Origin: Balanoglossus misakiensis
Taxonomy: Eukaryota; Hemichordata
Length of the DNA stretch: 64,000 nt
Direction of reading: 5' to 3'
Assembly (NCBI GenBank): GCA_040954595.2
Contig: CM082588.2
Location: forward strand, 5,580,001 to 5,644,000
In this document: positions 46,701 to 58,267 of the stretch, piece by piece
How positions within the stretch are numbered: the first letter of the stretch is position 1
Layout of the letters: each line of letters opens with the position of its first letter
Position numbers and translations under genes: made by a program
Notes under the pieces: model-generated
The model's input: only the letters and a program-made list of their open reading frames with translations
Told to the model about the DNA's origin: nothing
Database searches by the model: none

Positions 46701-49700
46701 CTATAATATCGAGTAAAAAAATGGCCTATTTCGCGACCCTTCAGCGGGGCCCATTCTAACGGCTACATGGTTTGAAGTACTTTCTTCATTTGCATATGTT
46801 AATGAATGCCGTGCGATCTGACTGTGATACTCAGTTTCTGTCAATATACCATCAACAGCTACAATTTGATACTGGTGAGCTTTCATGTACGTCAGGGGTT
46901 TCCGTAGGAAGCGCATGGTTTGACCAGTGATGTTCCCACTGAGAAAGTCTTTCATGTTTTTCACCGGTTGTCCAGGGTCAAAGAGAAGAAGCTTAATGCT
47001 GCCATCTTTCATCTGTTCGTAACCGATAATTGTCCTGCTGTGACCTGGACAGAAATAATGAGAACAATCAGGCACAATATGAAATTGGCCATGTATATAT
47101 TCCTTAAAAAAATTCTGAATATGCCACAGTTTTAAAAATGCTGTCAACATTGAAAGATTTACCATTACTCATGTATCATTATTCAATGAAAGATTCATGA
47201 TTGAACTTTGAACTTGCCAGTGGAAACCAGCTCACCTTGGTGTTGTAAGTACAAAGGGGATTTGTTAGTCTGAGTGTAGCCAAGGCGACTGCCTTCATCA
47301 AAGTATCGCTGTACCCAGGCAAACATTTCAGGATGACTGCCATCGCTGGCAGTCGGGTGGTGGAAGTCAATTAGCTTACACCTAGAGAAGGAGAAAATAG
47401 TTTCGTTATAACTGAAGTACCGTATTCAATGCATGGCACAAGAATATTTTCATTTTCTTGGAAGCTGCAAGCATCAAAATCATTTATTTGTTTTCTATAA
47501 CAGTAGCATTGTAACATTTTGTAGTGTATGGCTTCATGTTTGATGTAATGTTTGTAACCTTTCAAACTGTTTCAAATGAAATGAGTGTTTGCAATTTGGG
47601 CAACGTACCTGACATAGAGGGAAGACAACATTGCCACGATCTCTGTTGCACCAATCCATTTCCTTGTGTTTGAGACTTGACCACCGAGCTGATGAGCGCC
47701 CATGGCGTCGAACCCTTTCTCCCACGCTGATTCTATCAACTGCTGCAATTTTGGGATGGAAGGGATGATGTCTCTGCCTGGTGGGAGAAATTGAAACTCA
47801 CGGTTGGAATGGCACACCTGAGAGTCTACCAGTATTATGTCACAGTCGCACATCAAACTTTGTAAGGGAAAATTGCATTACCCACTGACTCACCATTAAA
47901 TACTTTGTCTTTGTATCTGTCATCACCGAGCATGGACGAGAGTAACATTTGCAGGTTTCTGTATCCACAACCCCATCCTCTGTCTCCATACGTAGAACCA
48001 TAATGATCTGTTGCCATGCACAGTTTGGCAAACTGTACTCCCCGAGGGCCGCTGCCTCGGCCATAGTAACCAACAAGTCTGGGCAATATACCTGCAGATA
48101 TAATTTTTTGCCATTAGGTTAAATTATGTAACACAGCATAGCATTGCTTGAGATGTAGTCACATGACATGCAAAACAGTAGTGTCATTAGTCACCTGTGC
48201 AAAATAACTGTTTGAAAAAAAATGTTTGAAATGTTTTCACATGACAATACCAGCTTTACATTTTAATACAGTCCCACACTTGTTGTTGATATTCCTTCAA
48301 CAGGGCTTTACTTTTCTATTCACCTTTTGTTCTTGCTTGTCCTTCTTCAATCCCCTGATTCAGTGCAACCTTCACCTGTCTCCGGTGTTCATGGTAGCCA
48401 GCGATATCCATCTCTCCATTCCAGACTGCCCTCTCCAGATTTCTATCAGACTGTCTACTGTAGCTGCCCTGGTTGTCCATACCATACATAGCCTAAAAGG
48501 GAAAATATGAACAGCCTGTCAGGTACATAATAGTATTATGGAGTTTTACTGTGCAATAAAGCATATGCACTGACTGAAGGTGCCTGCATGCATGCTTACT
48601 TCAGTTAATTGTAACATTAAGCTTCACTATCTGTTTGGCTTGTATATTTTCTTTTGCAGAAACCAGAACTACTCACTTGTAATCTTTTGAATTCTTCTTG
48701 TTCTCTTCTGTCTTGCAACTGTCTTTCTTGTTCCTGTAGCTGATGGGCCATGAGTTGATCTTTCAAAAGTTGTTCACGGTTTCTTTCCTCTTCTTGTAAA
48801 TGCCTCGCGATGACAGCGTCGTCATCACTGTCCTCTAGTAAATCATGTTCATTTCTCTCAGGCCTTGTGTATTCCTGTTGCCTAGAAACCACCTCTTCAT
48901 CGTCTCCATCACCTTCGAAGTGAGCCTCGACATGAGACGACAGGTCATGTTCACTGATGTTGCGTCGGCCGCACACTGGACACTGGACATATTCCACATT
49001 GCTGGCCGCAGCTCCTTGCGTGTGTTCCGTGTCATCCTCTCCAGGCTTTGTAAATGTCTCTGCATCCATGTCAGACTCAAGTGTGTCATCAGTGATGTTA
49101 TTTACTATGACCTTTGAACTATGACCTTCCAGAGCATCATGTGGCAGTGACACATTGTCTTGCCCTTCCTCAATGTGTTCTTCTTTGTTTCTGTCATGGT
49201 CTGGAGTGTCTATTTTTCTTGTCTTGATGGTATCTGGGCTAACAACACCCTCACTCATGTCGGTATCCGAGTCTATCTCAATGCACCCTTCTTCATCTAC
49301 AGAGATGCTCACAAAACTGACATCATCATCATCTGTTTCCGTGGCAACTGTTTCATGCTCCTTTTTATCCTCTGTTTTCTTTGAAGTTTTGTCACTAAAG
49401 GGGCTTTTGATGAAATTAGTAAATGACGATTTTAACTTGATAAGATTCTGAAGAGGGCTGTTGTCCTGTTTCTTCACATTCTTCTTTGGAGTGTAAACAT
49501 CACTGAAATGAACTGAAAGTAACAATAGATGATATAGAATTTGCAGTTTAGAAAGTAGATATAAAACATTGGATTTCATTGGCCAGATGCTCTTTGCTCT
49601 GGCAGAGCCAAACAATGCATCATCCTTACCAGCATTTACGTGAGCTGTCATTTCCTCTTCTGTGATGCCACTCAGGTCACATATGGGGCAACTGATGCTG

Positions 49701-49804
49701 TTCTCTATGTGTGCTATCAACATGTGTGTCTTCATTTCATCCTCAGTCAGGGACTCCTGTCCACATATTGCACAGTCGTACATCATTACTGCTGCAGAAG
49801 CCAT
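46701..49804 (-). CDS. ZUP1: Zinc finger-containing ubiquitin peptidase 1 (K63-specific deubiquitinase)
   Basis: Seven coding exons: 49804-49630, 49512-48677, 48492-48324, 48091-47894, 47777-47609, 47381-47236, 47044-46701 (678 aa; human is 578). The N-terminus has C2H2-type fingers (YDCAICG...HMLIAH, ISCPICDLSG...H, VQCPVCGRR...HVEAH). Next come an acidic linker and a long Glu/Gln-rich helix containing LMAHQLQEQE, like the human ubiquitin-binding MIU helix. The C-terminal papain-like domain carries the triad: Cys435 in GDRGWGCGYRN, His566 in QHQGHSRT and Asp587 in LLLFDPGQP. Family knowledge: ZUP1 cleaves long K63-linked ubiquitin chains and acts in genome maintenance. CAG|AA before the ATG suggests a 5'UTR intron. 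The linker is much longer than in human, and the C-terminus has about 25 extra residues. The gene is divergent from FAM162. Confidence 0.96.
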
Positions 49805-50389
49805 TTCTGAAACTGAGTGGAAATTGGAATGATCAAGGGCCAGTCAGTAATCAGACTTTGCACTGTCCACAGTCCGATGGGAAAATGTGTCCTGTGCAAG
49901 TGTATTAGCTATTACTTTTGTGAGCGTCTTTTCCTAGAATTTTGGGGATTTCCATAGTGTACACATCTGATTCAATGTTGTTTCGTCAGTTGCTGACAAG
50001 AAAATCTACTTGAAATTAAATGTATCCGTCTCCTTGCTGAGATCATCTCCTACCTTATATTATAAAGGATATGTTTTGCATCACAACTTCATCGTTTTAT
50101 CATGTTTTAATACGATTCTTGAGCGGTGATCATCTGTGTCAAATCTTCCGCCTTGTTCTTTAAAGTTTTTCAGCAATCGTGTAAAAAACCCACGTTTATT
50201 GGGTAATGTATAGTCTACGTAACCAATCAAAGACTCGGTTACATATGGGTTGGCACAGCTGTTCAGAGTTCATAAGGTCACACACTGTGACGTGCGAATG
50301 AAACCGACATCGAGTACATTGCACCGGTAAACCTTCGCCTGATCTGACCGTATGTACTACGAGAATCCGTTGCACAAAATAACCAGAAA
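49805..50389. promoter_or_regulatory. Divergent promoter region between ZUP1 (-) and FAM162 (+)
   Basis: These 585 bp separate the two ATGs. On the minus strand GTTTCAG|AAATGG marks an acceptor just before the ZUP1 start, and a possible donor AAGG|TAGGAGAT lies near 50052, so the ZUP1 first exon would be upstream of that. A CRE-like TGACGTG is at about 50288. No TATA box is evident. Confidence 0.5.
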
Positions 50390-51535
50390 ATGTTGATGCG
50401 AAGGAGCTTGCTTGGACTCTTTGCCAGGCTTCAGCGAGAGAATATACAGACCTCGGGAACAGTGTTCGGATGCAACAGACTTTGTTCGCGTTCGTCGACG
50501 ACGATCGAAAAAAATATCACAACGGAAGCGCCAGTCACGGAAGAGAAAACCGAAGGTAAAATAGATCGTGTAGTGTTGTGTGGGAATGATTGCTTTCACA
50601 ATCGCAGCCATCTGGATGGTTTAGTGAAAAGTTCCTTCCACCCGACACGGTTGGCTTATTACGTAATCTGTTGCAAAACATCAATGTCATCCTGAACTTG
50701 AAATTGAACACACAATAAGCCACTGGTGTATGACTGTATTGAATTTTCTATCATTCACGTATAATGCACACCGTACAGAATTATTGAGTTTGACATGAAA
50801 TGTTTTGGCCAACAATTACATAAGTTTCAATGTCATTGATCAAGGTCATCTTCATCAGAATAATTTCTCACCAATGTTAGACAGAGGATGGCTCTGGCAC
50901 AGTGTCACTGAATGTGATGCCAAATCCACTGCAGTCCAGTGAACCATCTCACTTGTGGGTATGGATGTCACTGAATGTGGGTCAGCGACCTGTGACAGGA
51001 AAAAGTTATTTGGCCTGTGAAGACAACATGATCAGCAACAATAACAATATTATTTTATGTAATTGTTTATATTAATTTTATTATATATTTAAAGTGTTCA
51101 GATCAAGTACACATGCAAGTGTAAAGGGGCACAGACCGAGCGAACTTGACAAAACGATTCTTGTGAAGACAGGGAGGTATAAGACAAAAGAAGATATACC
51201 CGATTTTGTCTCGTAAGTACACAAATAATCCAATACTGTTTTGTGTTGTACGCCACTATTTTCTTTTGGGCAGTTTTAACATACAGTCATTTAGCATTTT
51301 TTAATTTTTTTATTTCAGGGATGATATTATCAACAGAGCCAAGTCCAAAACGCGCATATTCATCAATATCTGCATGGCTGGAGTACTCATGGTAGCGATC
51401 GTCTTCATGATCAGGAAAGGTCGACGAGACGTTGACGATGGACAGAGTCTTTCTCTAATGAACATGAGAAGACATCCGCAAATTTACCAGGCTGCCATCG
51501 AGGAGGAAGAACAACGGCACAATAATAATAAATGA
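50390..51535 (+). CDS. FAM162: FAM162-like mitochondrial single-pass membrane protein (UPF0389)
   Basis: Three exons: 50390-50555, 51095-51212, 51319-51535 (166 aa; human FAM162A is 154). Residues 1 to about 40 are Arg/Ser/Leu-rich with few acids (MLMRRSLLGLFARLQREN), like a mitochondrial presequence. The family core HRPSELDKTILVKTGRYKTKEDIPDFVS corresponds to the human KPTDWQKKILIWSGRFKKEDEIPETVS. One membrane helix lies at residues about 108-126 (IFINICMAGVLMVAIVFMI), followed by a basic RKGRR and a charged tail ending EEEEQRHNNNK. FAM162A is a hypoxia-inducible mitochondrial protein linked to apoptosis, and the same role here is inference. The polyadenylation signal AATAAA is at 51752. It is adjacent to importin-alpha and ZUP1, as FAM162B is in human. 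Confidence 0.93.
50556..51094 (+). other. FAM162 intron 1 (539 bp)
   Basis: Donor GAAG|GTAAAA and acceptor TATTTAAAG. Nothing else recognised. Confidence 0.7.
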
Positions 51536-52389
51536 GGGGCAAATTGGCCGTACGCACCATGTGTCAATCTGTGTGGGGAAAAGTTGTTTTGTTTTAACTT
51601 ATAAACTGTTGATAAGTGACTTCCATTTGTAGGACAAATGCTTAATACATGTATATTATCAAGAGTGTTTCGAAAGAAATATTGTATTCACACAAACAAA
51701 TGAAGGCTTATTATACGCATTTTAAAGAACCTTCACTTTTTATGTGATATCAATAAAATGATTTAGAAATATGTTATTTCGACATTTTGTGTTCAATCCA
51801 ATGGAAAAGAACAAATATGGGTCCCACTCCTTTCAGTGAGAAACGTCAAAAGAAGTACTCACAGACCACAAACTTAGGAGAAAACTTTTATTGACTAAAG
51901 AAAATTCACACAATGGCATGACATGACACAGCATGTATGTCTTTTGTGTTTGTAAGTTTGTGTACGTACGTGTTGTATATTTTAAAGTCGCTGTCATAAA
52001 CCCCTCTTTCTCTCAGGGGCTTAAGTTTCGTCGCAAAAATAGAAAAGTTTATGTCAAATTTTAAAGCATTTCATAAGAAAGTACATCCTTCTGGAAAAAA
52101 AATGTGTCCAAAAAAAATTGTCGAATACCTGGCATTTCAGTTTTTTTTGGACAGGAAAAATAACTTACAAATTGGGCCAAAGTACAATTTTGGCAGGCAA
52201 CAACATAAATTTACATCTCTGTACTTAAACTAATGTGGACAGGGCACTATGATAGTTGCACTAATTTCTCTGATGTGAAAATGGAAAGTGTGAAAGGCCC
52301 TTCAAATTTTCAGCTCAATTTTCAAAGCCATGGCACTATTTCTTGCCCCCCCCTTACAAGCTGCTGTATATCCCTGAGGCTACGTGATA

Positions 52390-52406
52390 CCCCCCCCCCC
52401 CCCCCC
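52390..52406 (+). repeat. C17 homopolymer run
   Basis: Seventeen consecutive C residues, 110 bp before a TTAA-element copy. Confidence 0.9.
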
Positions 52407-52516
52407 TTAATTCATACCAGAGCTAGCAGGCCCATGTTGGAACCATAAATGGAACACCCATACAAGGTTTGTCTTTTGAACCCAATCTTCAAACACTAAT
52501 ACCCATGTGCTTAATA

Positions 52517-52607
52517 TAACCCTTGCACCCCCTTTCTCTCTGCAGTGGTCTACCCTAACCACAGAAAACAATAGATTTGGACAAAACCATGGTGGCAAAA
52601 GGGTTAA
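52517..52607 (+). mobile_element. Small TTAA element, full-length copy (91 bp)
   Basis: It starts TAACCCTTGCACCCCC and ends CCATGGTGGCAAAAGGGTTAA, with ACAGAAAACAATAGATTTGG in the middle. Both inverted ends are present. Confidence 0.6.
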
Positions 52608-52757
52608 ACTTAAAAAAAGTAAACCATGCCTACATGAAAGATGTTACGCTTGAAAAATGAAAATTTCTGAAATAAAAAAGCTCCACGCTGTCCACATTGG
52701 TTGAAGTCTGATACATCAACTTGAAGGCCAAATTAATTTAATTCGCCATGACCAATG

Positions 52758-52848
52758 AACCCTTCCACCCCTGCATCACTGAAAATGGTTCGAGCCTGCC
52801 ACTGACGGCAATGTGGTAGAAACCACGTAAGCGCAGGGAAAGGGGTAA
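52758..52848 (+). mobile_element. Small TTAA element, diverged copy
   Basis: It has AACCCTTCCACCCCTGCAT at the left and GGGAAAGGGGTAAAT at the right, a similar length, and a changed interior. Confidence 0.35.
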
Positions 52849-53006
52849 ATTTGTCTCTCCTGCTGCTGCCCTTCATGTCAGATGCACCATCTCACAAATA
52901 TTGTTGTATGCTTGGAATCGGTGAAAAAAATTCACAAATCTCTATGTAAATATCATGGATGCGGAGAGTATGGCGATTGTGAATTTCGAAAAATAAAAGA
53001 ACAGGA

Positions 53007-53098
53007 GTTGCCATGGAAACGGCAACTGACAAGTCAAAGCCATCATTACATCGGAAACCGACTATAAAAGGCCTACATCATCACCATTCTAGTCAACT
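53007..53098 (+). promoter_or_regulatory. Orphan core promoter: X-box, TATA box and initiator-like sequence
   Basis: GTTGCCATGGAAAC (53007-53020) is a full RFX X-box followed directly by GGCAAC. TATAAAAG is at 53063-53070, and an initiator-like TCAACT lies about 30 bp further (53093). Spacing and order are those of a focused RNA polymerase II promoter on the + strand. No recognisable coding gene follows; the first ATG (53146) opens only 13 codons. Confidence 0.45.
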
Positions 53099-54249
53099 CA
53101 CTTAGTGCAGAACAGTGTTTTGGAGTTGTGAAGACAAAATACAGTATGGGGAAAACAATTAACAAGCAGAGATCTGTGTTTCAGTAATTTACAATCAACA
53201 TCACTTGAATAATTTTTAGCAATTCAAGCACCTTGTGTCACAGTTGGAATATCCCCCTTTGTTTCGAATCTTTTGTTTTCCACGGATAATCAAATGTTGC
53301 AGCATTTACAGGTCACAAAATAAACCCTTGAGGACAGTCAATTGTGATTACGAAGAGAGTTCAGAATCACAAAACGGGCCAAACTTGTCAAAGGTCAAAA
53401 ACTGCTATAATCTGACCGGTATAACAACTCTATTTGAGAATGACATCATACTTTGACCTCTGACATGAATGGCTGACACAGTGTCAAGATGCTCAGTTGA
53501 AGGGTAACTAAATTATGAAAATTAACACGACTAAATCACAAACAAAAATCTCTGTTCAAATGTGAATTAAAGAAGGTCTGGGATGCAGAACAAGAGACTC
53601 CACAATTTGATTTCATCTGACTTCTGTCAAATCCAAACACAATACCCCTCAGGCAAATTGTCCATATCCCGTATCGGTCAAGACCATTCTTAGCAAAAAA
53701 AGAAAAAGAAAAAAAAAGAAACATGCATTTTGTCAACACAAACAAAACAGAAACAGTATTGCAACATCCCTTTCCATCTAGAGGAAAACATTTTAGAGGA
53801 AATTCTACTTCAATTTTAGATAATTGTAAAAAGCATTTCTCACTTTACAAATGTCGTCGGAATTGCTGCTTTTTTCATGACCTCTGGACAACTGACGAGA
53901 ACTTGCGAATGTTACTCACTGATTCTGAAGAAAATATACATTATCATGTTTCAGCCGGTTGGGCCTGATGAAATCAAGCAATGCGTTTGTGCTAAAACTG
54001 ACCAGCAGTGAAAACGACTTATGTTGGTGTTAATAACATCTCTTGAAAACCTCATCAGTTCTCCACTTGCATGAAAACACCAGCAATGCTAACAAACATT
54101 CACAATATTTAATAAATTATTGGAAAGCTTGGTTGATTAAACTGCAGGAGGCTTAAGATAGGGGAAAATCTGGAAATTTACACTGTTTTTTTTAATGATA
54201 TCCCATCTTCAACAGGAAGTACCCTGTGGTTATTGGGATAATCTACAGT

Positions 54250-54333
54250 CACCCCTAATTCCCAGCTAATGGATCATGCCATGTCAATGAAAACTGTGGA
54301 TTTGGATCAACCCATGGTGGTGAAGGGGGTTGA
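54250..54333 (+). mobile_element. Small TTAA element, diverged copy
   Basis: It keeps ATGAAAACTGTGGATTTGGA and CCCATGGTGGTGAAGGGGGTT in the same order as the other copies. The left end is weak (ACCCCTAATTCCCAG). Confidence 0.45.
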
Positions 54334-57300
54334 GGGAAGTCACTTATAGTCACGTTTTCACCACACAATCTAGACATGAAATATTTGTAAGTAAGCTAGA
54401 TCCAATGGACAGTACAGTGTGTACTGTTACTATGCTGTTAACCTCACAAGCCTCCATGCATTTTTTGTGACCTTTAAGCAGGGAAAACATATTCATGTAC
54501 ATTGTTATTTTTTTCAACGAGCCTACCAAACCGCCATGGCAAGTGTCAATACCAACACAAATATGCAAGAATAATTCAACAACCTCATCAAAAATTATTT
54601 CACAAGATACAACGCAGCAAGGTAAAAAAAAATTACCACTTTTGTATTTAATTCTGTACAAAATAATAAAAAAAGATTCTCGTGTCTCAGGATAGTTAAT
54701 CTGTAGATCGGAGGGTACCTACTGTGTCAGTTTGGTTGACTGCTCGAAGAAATTCTCGCATCAGCCCCTTCAAGACCGACTGTGCAAGTTAACTGTAACA
54801 CTGCATTCCCCCCTCCCACCCGCCCCATTTGGAATGGCCCTCATAGTATCTCCCAAATCTAGCTAATTCCTTCGTAGGAAGGGGGTAAATTCATATAAAA
54901 TTAGTCAAATGTACACAAAAGAGACCACATCTGCAATATATACTCATCTGGTGACAATTTGTATCTACAAAGAATTTTTTTCAAATGTAATATTGAAACT
55001 TTTGTGGAAAACATTTTTTTCTTTAAAACTTCTTTTAAGAATAGGGCAGAACGATGATTGCATAGTTTTTATTTTACTTTTCAAAGTTTTTGCTTTTATT
55101 TTTCGCATAAAATATCTGGAAATGTGAACGGGGAGAGTTTCTGGTAGTGGATTTCTCTAAACTTGGCCCAAAATTTTCAAACAGAGTTATTTTTCAATTT
55201 TACTTTAAGATTTCGTCACACATACAGATACAGAGGACGTTGACCTGTCTACAGTCCCTGTCGTGTCCCAGTAGGGGGGCAGCTCTGCCCCTCGAGGCAG
55301 GGTCCTCTCCCCCCGTACTGATGTGTAAATGTCATACTGTCAGTGTCGTGTATGCGCGTATGTGTGAGGTGGTTTGCATGTTTGCATGCATGTGGGTTGC
55401 TGTATGCAATGTGTGTATGCGTGCTTAGAATGAAGTGATAATCAAAGGCCTCCAACGAAAAAAAAAAAATGTTTCGCCTGCTCTGATTGGCTTGGTTGCA
55501 AGCAACACCGACCGAAATTCCTTCAGCCAGCCAACTGCCATTAGGGTTATAGAAGGACCCCAGGTAACCATACATGCATATGTATGCCATATTCTGATTG
55601 GTCAAAAAATTAATTAACTACTTAATTCTGCATAACACAAGCCAATCAAGATTCCCAATTCAATCCATATCATACTGGCGAGGTGTTTCATTGGAGGCCT
55701 TATATTGGAGATGGTATTCTAACCAAGATACCACAACGCACACAATTAAATTTTTTTTTTTGGTTCCAAAAGCTGCTGATCTGGTTCTTGTCTACCCATC
55801 TCTCAAGAGTCGTTGATCAAAAACATCCCACCCACTGGCCACCTGGTGACATATCAACAAATGATAATTCTTTTCTCTGGATTTAGTGCAAGTTCCTCAA
55901 AAAGGCTGCTCTTTCCTTCCACAATACGGCCCCCTTTTTAAATGTGTGAAACTCACCAATCATTGTTAGAAAAGCAATTACCAATGGTTGTCATCTGGCT
56001 GTTAGTGTGTATGTGCCCAACATCATAAATCTCAGATCATAAATTCACCGAAATAAAACACTCAATCACAATTTAGAACACACGCTTTCTTTACAATACC
56101 CCCAACATCACTGTAGATTTCCGGCTCATATTCAATATTCAATTTAACAGACTGACCAAGTTTCTACACAATCCTAAATCGTGAACATGCAGATGTTTGA
56201 AACAGTTGGTCACACAGGACAGATTTGGAAGGTTCACAGATCCCAGGTGGGCTTCCAGTTTCCCAGATCAGCAGCTTTTGCAAAAATTAACACCAAAGAC
56301 TCCTTATAAATATTACAATTATTAACAAACACCCTACATATAAATGACACCTGGACTTTTTGAAGTAAACTCTTAATATCGAGACTTACAGAACTAAACA
56401 AATTTTTCTTCTGATTATTCAGGTTTGTACCATTATTTTTTTTTTCACACTTTGGCATTGGTTAAATATCAACCAACAGAAATTAATTTAATTATGATTG
56501 ATACAGTAATATTTTGAGTTCTGGTTTATAGTTTTTGACTTTTTGAAATTTAGATATTTGATTCTGTCCAAGTGTCAAGTATTCGCACATTACATTCTCT
56601 GCTTCGATATAAGAAGTCTTGGTACAAGTCTTAACTTGAACCTTGCTAAAAACAAAAAAACAACATTGGATAAGAAAAATATGACCGGGGAAAAAAGACA
56701 AAATATACAATACTACAGAGCAACTTCTGAGGAAAAATTCTGATCGTGTGAATAAAACAAAACAAGATTTGACATCATGAAACTTGCACTGGGCATTGCC
56801 AAACATTTCAAATCAAGACCCCAACTGAACTATGTAAAAATGCTCACACCACGTCATGTCTGAGACATTTTAGCAAAACAACAATTTCCATTTTTCCAAA
56901 TTTGTCATAGCAAGGTTCAAGCAAAGGTTGATTTCACCTGTTTCCTCAAATCATACAAGAAATACGCTTTTCTTTCAAATTAAGCTAAACTTGCTAGTTG
57001 AAACTTTACAATTGCAATTTTTTTTTTCAAGTTTTTACATTTTTTACTGATTTTTTTTAATCTGGTTTTCAACTCTCATACCTTATTGATTTCTTTAACC
57101 TGGAACTCAATCCTGGTATAACCACATAAAGGATTACTGGTTAATCATGAATTTCAAGGTTATTCATTATAATAAGCCTGTGAGATAATTGGGGTGTCTC
57201 ATTCTTTTGTTTCTAAATTAGGCCCATTTTATTACGTGCCTGCCTATTTGCATACTTAATCATGAAGAGCTGTTTTTTCTTCTTCTGGGAAGTGGGTTAA

Positions 57301-58267
57301 AAATAAATGACGGTTTCCTCTGTCATTCTAATTTTGCTGTGGATAATTGGAGCAGTCCGATTTATATCTGTGATAAGTAGTCATATTGAGAACATGAAAC
57401 AGCACCATTTCTATGGAATTTATTTTTGAGAAATAATTTCTCTCCGGCAACATTCATTGCTTTACACTGAAATTCTTCAGATAATTCCGACCGAGCATTG
57501 CTTTGGTGGAACAACAGGATTGGTTGAATGTTGTTTGGAGAGAGAGAGAAAATATCTAACATTCTGCAACAATTACTGTGTTGTGACGGTAGGAACCACC
57601 ACACGCACATCTGGGAAAATGAGATTCTGGATAATAAAAAAAAGACAGAGTTCTTTTCTTCTTGATTAATTTTAAATTTTACTCCAACTCTTCCCGGTTA
57701 ATAGTAAAAGGCACGCATTCAGATTTTGAAAATGATGGAGCTTTAAATTTGTTTGAAAACCAACTTTTTTTCTCTACTGGTGTCTGTGTGCGAGAGAGAC
57801 ACCATCTAAGTTTTCCAGGTTTCAGCAACAGCTGTTCAAGCAAACTTGATCAGTCTAAAGTTTCAGTAATTTTTTGCTTTTCTACATCAGCAACAGTTCG
57901 CTAACGGACACCTTTTCTCTTGAATGACGTTTATGGTTTTCGACAAGACGACGAGTGTAAATACATGCACATATTTGGGTATGAGTAGGGGTTTTAAAAT
58001 GTCAGCAAAAAGAAAAAAGACATCAGTGAAGAAGGCCTTCTTCCTTGCACTAGGAGTGCTTTTCATGGAAGTTCTCAGGTTTGTACTTCCATGCACTGGC
58101 AACGTGTATTTAGTCTGACGGTAGTCTGATTTGCTTTCGACTACAATCTTGCAGAAAATAGGGTGGGATACACTACACCACCACGGTGTAGAAGTAAGGG
58201 CAGGTGAAACGATAAAAAGGGGGGTAAAAAATAAAGAGGTCCGCGTGATTTACACAGTCGTCTTCTT

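Larger units (their letters stand above)
51536..58267. other. 6.7-kb interval between FAM162 and importin-alpha (convergent)
   Basis: No protein gene was recognised. It contains the FAM162 3'UTR (signal at 51752), a C17 run (52390-52406), three copies of the small TTAA element (52517, 52758 and 54250), and an X-box plus TATA module at 53007-53070. Part of the right end must be the importin-alpha 3'UTR. Short open frames here lack family similarity. Confidence 0.6.

Noticed and set aside
53723-53968. 81-aa open frame with several Cys residues downstream of the orphan promoter
   Set aside because: No family similarity, no clear start context and no splice support. It is kept only as a weak candidate product of that promoter.
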